A stretch of DNA of 13,761 nucleotides from Aalborgiella sp031390045 (GTDB taxonomy: Bacteria; Pseudomonadota; Gammaproteobacteria; Burkholderiales; Burkholderiaceae_C): assembly GCA_031390045.1 (NCBI GenBank), contig JANMTB010000119.1:1-13761 (forward strand), written 5' to 3'. Under the pieces are notes generated by a model, which had not been told where the DNA came from, made no database searches, and worked only from the letters and a program-made list of their open reading frames with translations. Of this stretch, positions 1 through 5,692 are shown piece after piece (position 1 is the first letter of the stretch; every line of letters starts with the position of its first letter). The position numbers and the translations under genes were made by a program.

Positions 1-812
1 GTGCTTGACAACGGCAGCGGGAATTTTGTAGCTCTAGCCATGTCTAAAACAATACCCAAGTCCTTGACGAAAATATCAACAGCAGACAGCGGTGTGTAAT
101 CCGCCGCCAGCACGTGCGCCATGCGGTTTTCAAACATCCAGCTGTTGCCAGCGCTGTTGGTGATGACTTCGTACAAAGCGTCTGGGTTAACGCCTTCGCG
201 CAAGCCCAAAGCCATCGCCTCGGCTGCTGCAGCAATGTGCACGCCAGCGAGTAATTGGTTGATGATTTTTACTTTGCTGCCAGCACCAGCAGAATCACCC
301 AATTTGTACACTTTCGCAGCCATGGCTTTTAGCATGGGTTCTGCAATGGCATAGGCTTCTGGCTTTCCAGCTGTCATCATCGTCATCTGGCCAGAAGCGG
401 CTTTGGCTGCGCCGCCTGAAATGGGCGCGTCGATGTACAAAATTCCCATGGCTTCAAGTTTGGCTTCTAAGGCGACTGACCAATTCGGGTCCACCGTGGA
501 GCACATCACAAACACGCTGCCGGGTTTCATGGTTGCAGCACAACCGTCTGCTCCGAATAAAACGGATTCTGTTTGCGCTGCATTCACGACGACAGATACG
601 ATTACGTCGCAGCTGTTACCCAGTTCAGCCAAGCTGTTGCAAGCCGTGCCGCCCTCTTTTGCAAACGCGGCAGATACTTCAGAGCGAATATCAAAGACGT
701 GAGGCGAGTAATTGGCTCGTCGCAACGATTGCGCCATGCCGTTGCCCATAGCGCCAAGGCCAATCAAACCCACTTGAGGTGTTGAATTTTGTAGATGTAA
801 AGCTGTCGTCAT
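1..812 (-). CDS. NAD(P)-dependent beta-hydroxyacid dehydrogenase, LtnD/3-hydroxyisobutyrate dehydrogenase-like (3' end beyond window)
   Basis: The frame is open from ATG at 812 to the window edge, giving 270 codons with no stop; the family is usually about 290-300 residues, so only the C-terminal tail is missing. The N-terminal Rossmann fold shows GLIGLGAMG (G18, G20, G23). The substrate motif DAPISGG (S132) and the catalytic helix motif GAGSKVKIINQ (K182, N185) follow, then the long C-terminal helices with NSWMFENR and SAVDIFVKDLG. This is the beta-hydroxyacid dehydrogenase family, which oxidises a beta-hydroxyl using NAD(P)+. The NAAQTE and AGVHIAAAAEAM stretches resemble L-threonate dehydrogenase (LtnD) most. 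It starts 48 bases after the amidohydrolase stop, so the two are probably co-transcribed. The ATG sits in one arm of a perfect inverted repeat, with a weak AAAGG ahead of it. Family is certain. The substrate is not: a hydroxy-acid from cinnamate side-chain breakdown or a sugar acid are both possible. Confidence 0.88.
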   Translation of the reverse strand, partial: MTTALHLQNSTPQVGLIGLGAMGNGMAQSLRRANYSPHVFDIRSEVSAAFAKEGGTACNSLAELGNSCDVIVSVVVNAAQTESVLFGADGCAATMKPGSVFVMCSTVDPNWSVALEAKLEAMGILYIDAPISGGAAKAASGQMTMMTAGKPEAYAIAEPMLKAMAAKVYKLGDSAGAGSKVKIINQLLAGVHIAAAAEAMALGLREGVNPDALYEVITNSAGNSWMFENRMAHVLAADYTPLSAVDIFVKDLGIVLDMARATKFPLPLSS

Positions 813-839
813 CTAATCATCATACCTTTAGATGACGAC
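805..839 (-). promoter_or_regulatory. Perfect 12-bp inverted repeat covering the dehydrogenase start codon
   Basis: GTCGTCATCTAA at 805-816 is the exact reverse complement of TTAGATGACGAC at 828-839, with an 11-base loop. In the minus-strand transcript the loop carries AGG, the likely ribosome-binding core, and the 3' arm contains the dehydrogenase ATG (812-810). The folded RNA would hide the start codon. No U-run follows in either direction, so it is not a standard intrinsic terminator. It could be a translational control element, an RNA processing site or a DNA operator between the two genes. Confidence 0.6.
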
Positions 840-860
840 CTCTTTTCACCCAATTACGAA

Positions 861-1724
861 TTATTTCAAACCAAGCAAGCGAATAGCGTTCTCTTTCAGA
901 ATTAGCGGTTTGACGCTGTCTTTGAATCCCGCTTCCTCGAAATCTGCCAACCAGCGATCAGGCGTGATTAAGGGGTAGTCACTGCCAAACAAAATGCGGT
1001 CTTTCAGCAGCGTGTTGGCGTATTGAACGAGTTGAGGTGCAAAGTATTTCGGGCTCCAGCCAGATAGATCAATCCAAATATTTGGCTTGTGCAGCGCCAG
1101 TGAAATCGCCTCGTCTTGCCACGGCCATGAGGGGTGGGCGATGACGATTTGCATGTCGGGGAAGGCAATGGCCACATCTTCCAGCAGCATCGGGTTAGAG
1201 TTTTGCAGTCGCAAACCACCACCGCAGCGCATACCACTGCCAATGCCACTGTGGCCGCTGTGGAAGATGGCAGGCAGCTTGTATTCGTTGATCACTTCGT
1301 AAATCGGCCACGCCATTTTGTCGGCGGGCAAAAAGCCTTGCACAGTCGGGTGAAACTTGAAACCTTTAACGCCGTGGTTTTCGACCAATCGACGCGCTTC
1401 ACGCCCGCCCATCTTGCCTTTGTGCGGATCGATGGAGCCAAAAGCAATCATGATGTCGCTGTTGGCAGCAGCAGCATCGGCAATTTCTTCGTTGGTGATG
1501 CGGGCGCGGCCCATTTGCGATTCGGCATCGACAGTGAAATTGACGAAGCCAATTTTCTTTTCACGGTAGTAGGCAATTGTCTCGTCCATCGTCGGGCGTT
1601 TGCTATTGCGGAAGTATTTGTCGGCGGCGCGATCGTACTCTTCGCCATAGTTGTCAAACGGGTTACGACACGACACTTCCAAGTGGGTGTGGGTGTCGAT
1701 GGCGATGAGGTTTTTGTGATTCAT
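861..1724 (-). CDS. Metal-dependent amidohydrolase (amidohydrolase_2 family), possible CouO-like beta-ketoacyl hydrolase
   Basis: This 287-residue TIM-barrel hydrolase starts at ATG 1724 with AGGAGA six bases upstream. Metal-ligand positions of the superfamily are visible: D10-T-H12-T-H14 near the N-terminus, H155 in IFHSGHSG, H197 in IAHPSW, and D249 in FGSDYP. The length and the GFKFHP block fit PF04909, a family of decarboxylases and C-C or ester hydrolases acting on aromatic or ring-derived acids. No signal peptide is seen, so it is cytoplasmic. It is first in a minus-strand unit with the dehydrogenase and is divergent from the crotonase-fcs operon. In Rhodococcus jostii RHA1 an amidohydrolase, CouO, cleaves the beta-keto intermediate of p-hydroxycinnamate breakdown and depends on a late Asp ligand; D249 here would be the counterpart. 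Family is firm and the CouO-like role is inference. A decarboxylase or lactonase is the main alternative. Confidence 0.9.
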   Translation of the reverse strand: MNHKNLIAIDTHTHLEVSCRNPFDNYGEEYDRAADKYFRNSKRPTMDETIAYYREKKIGFVNFTVDAESQMGRARITNEEIADAAAANSDIMIAFGSIDPHKGKMGGREARRLVENHGVKGFKFHPTVQGFLPADKMAWPIYEVINEYKLPAIFHSGHSGIGSGMRCGGGLRLQNSNPMLLEDVAIAFPDMQIVIAHPSWPWQDEAISLALHKPNIWIDLSGWSPKYFAPQLVQYANTLLKDRILFGSDYPLITPDRWLADFEEAGFKDSVKPLILKENAIRLLGLK

Positions 1725-1775
1725 GTAGTTTCTCCTGCCTAGGGTTTGTACTGATTAAAAAGTTGGAAATTTGTC

Positions 1776-1804
1776 TTGAATTAGTTATAAATCATAATCA
1801 TAAT
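1776..1804 (+). promoter_or_regulatory. Candidate sigma-70 promoter for the crotonase-fcs operon
   Basis: TTGAAT (1776-1781) and CATAAT (1799-1804) are separated by 17 bases; these match the sigma-70 consensus at 4 of 6 and 5 of 6 positions. Transcription would begin near 1811. The tandem ATCATA-ATCATA-ATC (1791-1805) and a short dyad TTATAAATCATAA (1785-1797) overlap the -10 region and are plausible operator sequence. The 100-base gap also has to hold the opposing promoter of the amidohydrolase, for which no convincing boxes were seen. Confidence 0.4.
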
Positions 1805-1842
1805 CGGATTAAATTTGAAAAGCAATGCCTTTAAAAGAAATC

Positions 1843-2640
1843 ATGACACAAAACAAAGCAACATCCAATTTGATCAGTTTAGAGTTTGTAGGTGATGCAC
1901 AAGAAGTTGCTGTCATCCGTTTGACCCGACCCACCAAACGCAATGCCATCAACGACGCTTTGATGGCGGCTATCCGCGAAGCTTTTGAAACGATGCCAAG
2001 CCATGTGCGTTCTGCTGTGATCGCTGGCGAGGGCGATCACTTCTGTGCAGGTTTAGATTTAAGCGAGCTGCAAGAGCGCGACGCTGGGCAGGGCATGATG
2101 CACTCACGCTCGTGGCACACGGCGTTAGAGCGCGTGCAGTTTGGTCCTGTGCCTGTGGTTGCCGCTTTGCACGGCGCTGTGGTGGGTGGTGGCTTGGAAC
2201 TTGCCAGCAGCTGCCATATTCGTGTGGCTGACGACACAACTTTTTATGCACTACCAGAAGGCAGCCGAGGCATTTTTGTCGGTGGCGGTGGCTCGGTGCG
2301 GATTCCAAAACTCATCGGTGCCGCGCGCATGGCGGACATGATGTTGACGGGACGTGTCTATAACGCAGATGAGGGTGAAAAAGTGGGTTTGGCGCAGTAC
2401 CTAGTACCCAAAGGCCAGGCTTTTGAAAAAGCCTTAGAGCTTGCGAAACGTATCGCACAGAACGCACCATTGACCAATTACGCATTGATGCATGCTTTGC
2501 CGCGTATTGCTGAGCAGAATGCAGACCATGGCTTCTTTACCGAATCGATGATGGCAGCCATCGCGCAAAGTGCGCCTGAAGCCAAAGCGCGTGTGAAAGC
2601 TTTTTTAGATGGTAAAGCTACCAAAGTGCAGGCAAAGTAA
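1843..2640 (+). CDS. Crotonase-family enoyl-CoA hydratase, likely acting on hydroxycinnamoyl-CoA
   Basis: The frame is open from ATG 1825 (271 residues), but ATG 1843 (265 residues) is preferred because the candidate promoter would leave only about 14 bases before 1825; neither has a strong Shine-Dalgarno. Numbered from 1825, the oxyanion-hole segments are FCAGLDL (73-79) and the GGG motif (121-123). Both hydratase glutamates are present: E125 in GGGLELA and E145 in LPEGSRG, equivalent to E144 and E164 of rat enoyl-CoA hydratase. Feruloyl-CoA hydratase/lyase (Ech/HCHL) keeps only the second. The gene lies 24 bases ahead of feruloyl-CoA synthetase, so hydroxycinnamoyl-CoA is the likely substrate and addition of water to the side-chain double bond the likely reaction. 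Whether it also performs the retro-aldol cleavage to an aldehyde cannot be read from sequence. Cytoplasmic. Confidence 0.88.
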   Translation: MTQNKATSNLISLEFVGDAQEVAVIRLTRPTKRNAINDALMAAIREAFETMPSHVRSAVIAGEGDHFCAGLDLSELQERDAGQGMMHSRSWHTALERVQFGPVPVVAALHGAVVGGGLELASSCHIRVADDTTFYALPEGSRGIFVGGGGSVRIPKLIGAARMADMMLTGRVYNADEGEKVGLAQYLVPKGQAFEKALELAKRIAQNAPLTNYALMHALPRIAEQNADHGFFTESMMAAIAQSAPEAKARVKAFLDGKATKVQAK

Positions 2641-2664
2641 AAACACAAATTAAGTATTGTTCGC

Positions 2665-4545
2665 ATGACAACTACCGCTACCCAACCCAAATATCGAGCA
2701 TTTGAATTCGGTGTAACCCGTGCTGCTGTCAAAAAAGCAGGCGAAGTCACGTATTTACGCGCTGAAAATGAGTTGGAATCCTATGGCACGCGGTTGACCG
2801 ACAGGCTGGTGTATTGGGCGAAAGCGGCACCCGACCGTACCTGGATGGCACGACGTGGCGCAGATGGTCAGTGGGTCAAAATCTCGTATGCAGAAGCGTG
2901 GGACAAAGCGCAGCGCATAGGTCAATCGTTGCTCGATATGGGCTTGAGTGTGGACAAGCCCATCGCGATTTTGAGCGAAAACAGTTTAGAACATGCTTTG
3001 ATTGCCATTGGTGCCATGACAGTGGGTATTCCTTACTGCAGCGTATCTACGGCGTATAGTTTGCTGAGTCAAGACTATGAAAAACTTAAGCACATATTTG
3101 CAACCATCACACCTGGTTTTGTGTATGCCAGTGATTGGGAGAAATACGACAAAGCCATCCATGCAGTTAATCATGAAAACTTAATAGTAGCTACAAATAA
3201 TATAGCAGTAGAAGAAATAAATACGCTTTCTAAAGTCAAAAAACACCTTAAATTTGATGATTTATACGCGCAAACTATAAATTCTAATCTTTCAGTTGCA
3301 ATGGCCGCTACTGGTCCCGAAACAATCGTTAAATTCCTCTTCACCAGCGGTTCAACCAAGCTGCCCAAAGGCGTGATCAATACGCAAAAAATGATTTGTG
3401 CCAACGTGCAGCAAATCACGCAATCAATCCCTGCAATGGCGGGTGAGCCTATGGTTTTGGTTGATTGGATGCCGTGGAACCACACGTTTGGAGGGAACCA
3501 TAATTTCAATTTAATTTTGCACCACGGTGGCACGATGTACATCGACGATGGCAAACCTGTACCCGCTTTGTTAGGGGAAACATTGCGCAATCTACGTGAA
3601 ATCTCACCGACGATGTACCTGAATGTACCAACGGGTTTTGAGCAAATCGCTTTGGCGATGAAGGTGGATGATGAGAATGGGCGTCAGTTACGCAAATCTT
3701 TGTTATCACGTTGCCGCATGTTTTTTTACGCGGGCGCTTCCTTGGCTCAGCCCATTTGGGACAGCTTATTTGACAGCCAAGAGCAAGAAATTGGCGAGCG
3801 CATTGTGATGACGACGGGTTTGGGCATGACGGAGAGCTCACCCTTCGCTATTTTTGTGACCAGTCCGAATGTTAAAGCGGGTGATTTGGGTTTGCCCGCA
3901 CCCGGTATCGAGCTCAAATTAGTACCTAATGGTGACAAAGTGGAGGTGCGTTACAAGGGGCCAAACATCACCTCAGGCTACTGGCGCAATCATGAAGCCA
4001 CCAACGAGAGTTTCGATGAAGAAGGATTTTTTTGCACGGGCGACGCGGTAAAGTGGATTGATGAAAATGACATCCATCAAGGCTTGAAGTTTGACGGTCG
4101 TATCGCGGAAGATTTCAAGTTATCGACAGGCACGTTCGTAAGCGTAGGCCCATTGCGTGCAAAGATCATTACTGCTGGCGCACCTTATATTCAAGACGTG
4201 GTTATCACTGGTTTGGACGAAAAAGAAGTAGGTGCGTTGATTCTGCCCGCACTCATCCCTTGCCGAAGAGTTTTAGGTTTAAGTGACAGTGCAACGCTAG
4301 CTGATGTCGCTACCCATCCGCAATTGCAAAAGGCTATGGCAACTATGGTGACCGAGTTGGCTAAATCCGCCACTGGCTCGGCTAGTCGCATTGCACGCGC
4401 GGTGGTGCTGACTGATCCACCCAATATTGATAAGGGCGAGATCACCGACAAAGGCAGTATCAACCAACGGGCCGTGTTGAAGGAGCGTGCTGATTTGGTT
4501 GCCGCTTTGTATGACGGAACAGTGCCGCACCTGTTAAAACCCTAA
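2665..4545 (+). CDS. fcs: Feruloyl-CoA synthetase (hydroxycinnamate:CoA ligase)
   Basis: This 626-residue enzyme of the acyl-adenylate (ANL) superfamily activates ferulate, p-coumarate or caffeate to the CoA thioester at the cost of ATP to AMP. The ATP-binding P-loop is FTSGSTKLPKGV (226-237), followed by WMPWNHTFGG (268-277), TTGLGMTE (383-390), the TGD motif (458-460), the DGRIAEDFKLSTGT hinge (477-490) and the terminal GEITDKGSINQ segment, whose K596 is the probable adenylation lysine. The DGRxxEDFKL hinge and the length are typical of bacterial feruloyl-CoA synthetases, not of general AMP ligases. No good Shine-Dalgarno precedes the ATG and the gap from the crotonase is 24 bases, so translation may depend on the upstream gene. 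Codons for residues about 173-212 are unusually AT-rich, at 27% GC over 3181-3300. Function is well supported; the preferred cinnamate is not determined. Confidence 0.95.
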   Translation: MTTTATQPKYRAFEFGVTRAAVKKAGEVTYLRAENELESYGTRLTDRLVYWAKAAPDRTWMARRGADGQWVKISYAEAWDKAQRIGQSLLDMGLSVDKPIAILSENSLEHALIAIGAMTVGIPYCSVSTAYSLLSQDYEKLKHIFATITPGFVYASDWEKYDKAIHAVNHENLIVATNNIAVEEINTLSKVKKHLKFDDLYAQTINSNLSVAMAATGPETIVKFLFTSGSTKLPKGVINTQKMICANVQQITQSIPAMAGEPMVLVDWMPWNHTFGGNHNFNLILHHGGTMYIDDGKPVPALLGETLRNLREISPTMYLNVPTGFEQIALAMKVDDENGRQLRKSLLSRCRMFFYAGASLAQPIWDSLFDSQEQEIGERIVMTTGLGMTESSPFAIFVTSPNVKAGDLGLPAPGIELKLVPNGDKVEVRYKGPNITSGYWRNHEATNESFDEEGFFCTGDAVKWIDENDIHQGLKFDGRIAEDFKLSTGTFVSVGPLRAKIITAGAPYIQDVVITGLDEKEVGALILPALIPCRRVLGLSDSATLADVATHPQLQKAMATMVTELAKSATGSASRIARAVVLTDPPNIDKGEITDKGSINQRAVLKERADLVAALYDGTVPHLLKP

Positions 4546-4640
4546 TGCCAAAGTTTGCGGAATAATTTAAGTTTTTTTGTGTAGAGTTTGTGTGTATTTT
4601 GAAGATTATTTTTGTTTGATATTTTTAAAGGAGACTTGTG
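4546..4640 (+). other. AT- and T-rich gap between fcs and the receptor gene
   Basis: This stretch is rich in T runs and has no open frame of note. It ends in AAAGGAGA, the Shine-Dalgarno of the receptor gene. No clear hairpin followed by a T-run was found, so termination after fcs is not supported. A promoter for the receptor gene is possible but no pair of boxes stands out. Confidence 0.35.
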
Positions 4641-5636
4641 ATGGATCGTCGTTTATTTACCCAAGCTAGCTTTGGTGCCGCTATTGCAGCAGCACTCAAC
4701 CCATCTGCATTTGCGCAGTTGGCCATGCCTTTCGAGCAAGTCAAAGTGCTTTATGGCTTTCCACCTGGCAGTGCAGGCGATATTTGCGCACGTCGCGTGG
4801 CAGATAAGTTTGGTGGTTCTGGTTATACAAAAAATGCTGGCGTGATTGACAGCAAGCCAGGTGCGGGTGGTCAAATTGCGTTGAATTTACTCAAAACTGC
4901 GCCTACAGATGGCTCAGTGATTGCAATGACGCCGTTCTCGGCGATTTCGCTGTACCCACATATTTTCAAAAATTTGCAGTACAAACCTTTTGAAGATTTC
5001 CAGCCTATCAGCACAGCCTCGATGATTCATCATGGTTTGGCAGTGGGTCCTATGGTGCCATCAACTGTGAAAACCGTGAAAGACTTTTTAGCATGGGCAA
5101 AAGCTAATCCAGCGCAAGCTAGTTATGGTTCACCTGCTGCGGGTTCAACGCCTCACTTCATCGGAGCACTTTTGGGTTTAAACAACAATGTCGAGTTGAA
5201 GCATGTGCCGTATCGTGGCTCTGTTCCTGGTGTGACTGATGTAGTGGGTGGTCAAATTGCTGCGATGGTCACACCACATGGTGACTTTATTGCTAATCAC
5301 AAAGCTGGCAAGATGCGCATCTTGGCGACGTCTGGCAAAACACGCTCACCATTTGTTCCAGAAGTAGCCACATTTGCTGAGCAAGGGTTTCCTGAGTTAA
5401 CGGTCGAAGAATGGTTTGGCTTTTATGCGCCTGCCAAAACTCCAGCTAACGTTGTTGCTGCCGCGAATGCTGCTATCAACACAGCTGTCAAAGACAAATC
5501 TGTTCAAGATTCTTTCACAGTCGTGGGTTTGATTCCATTTGCTGGCACGATGGCGGAGCAATTGAAGAGTTCTCAAGTTGAGTTTGAGCGCTGGGGTCCG
5601 CTGATCAAGCAAATTGGCTTTACGGTGGACTCCTGA
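4641..5636 (+). CDS. Bug/TctC-family tripartite tricarboxylate transporter substrate-binding protein
   Basis: This 331-residue exported receptor starts at ATG 4641, seven bases after GGAG; a GTG at 4638 is in frame but too close to the Shine-Dalgarno. The signal peptide begins MDRRLF (a Tat-like double arginine), has an Ala-rich core, and has a likely cleavage site after AFA at residue 25. Family landmarks follow: YGFPPGSAGD (a carboxylate-binding loop), DSKPGAGG, and VPYRGSVPGVTDVVGGQIA. Bug receptors bind carboxylates, often aromatic ones, in the periplasm and hand them to a TctAB membrane pair. No tctA or tctB is visible, so this is an orphan receptor within the window, as is common in Burkholderiales. 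Its place between the CoA ligase and the esterase suggests that it binds the aromatic acid or an ester product. It may also act in sensing. The ligand is unknown. Confidence 0.92.
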   Translation: MDRRLFTQASFGAAIAAALNPSAFAQLAMPFEQVKVLYGFPPGSAGDICARRVADKFGGSGYTKNAGVIDSKPGAGGQIALNLLKTAPTDGSVIAMTPFSAISLYPHIFKNLQYKPFEDFQPISTASMIHHGLAVGPMVPSTVKTVKDFLAWAKANPAQASYGSPAAGSTPHFIGALLGLNNNVELKHVPYRGSVPGVTDVVGGQIAAMVTPHGDFIANHKAGKMRILATSGKTRSPFVPEVATFAEQGFPELTVEEWFGFYAPAKTPANVVAAANAAINTAVKDKSVQDSFTVVGLIPFAGTMAEQLKSSQVEFERWGPLIKQIGFTVDS

Positions 5637-5692
5637 TTTTATCGATCAATCTAGCGTATAAAAAATAACAATTGAACAAGGTGGGGTAGACA

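Noticed and set aside
121..785. Several plus-strand open frames of 70-99 codons
   Set aside because: All lie antisense to the dehydrogenase, whose frame is unbroken to the window edge with family motifs throughout.
1134..1742. A 202-codon plus-strand open frame opposite the amidohydrolase
   Set aside because: It lies wholly against a gene with clear metal-binding motifs; its own translation shows no domain and it has no ribosome-binding site that stands out. It is an antisense shadow.
3171..3841. Minus-strand open frames of 111 and 139 codons inside fcs
   Set aside because: They are antisense to a well-supported coding region and have no recognisable protein features.
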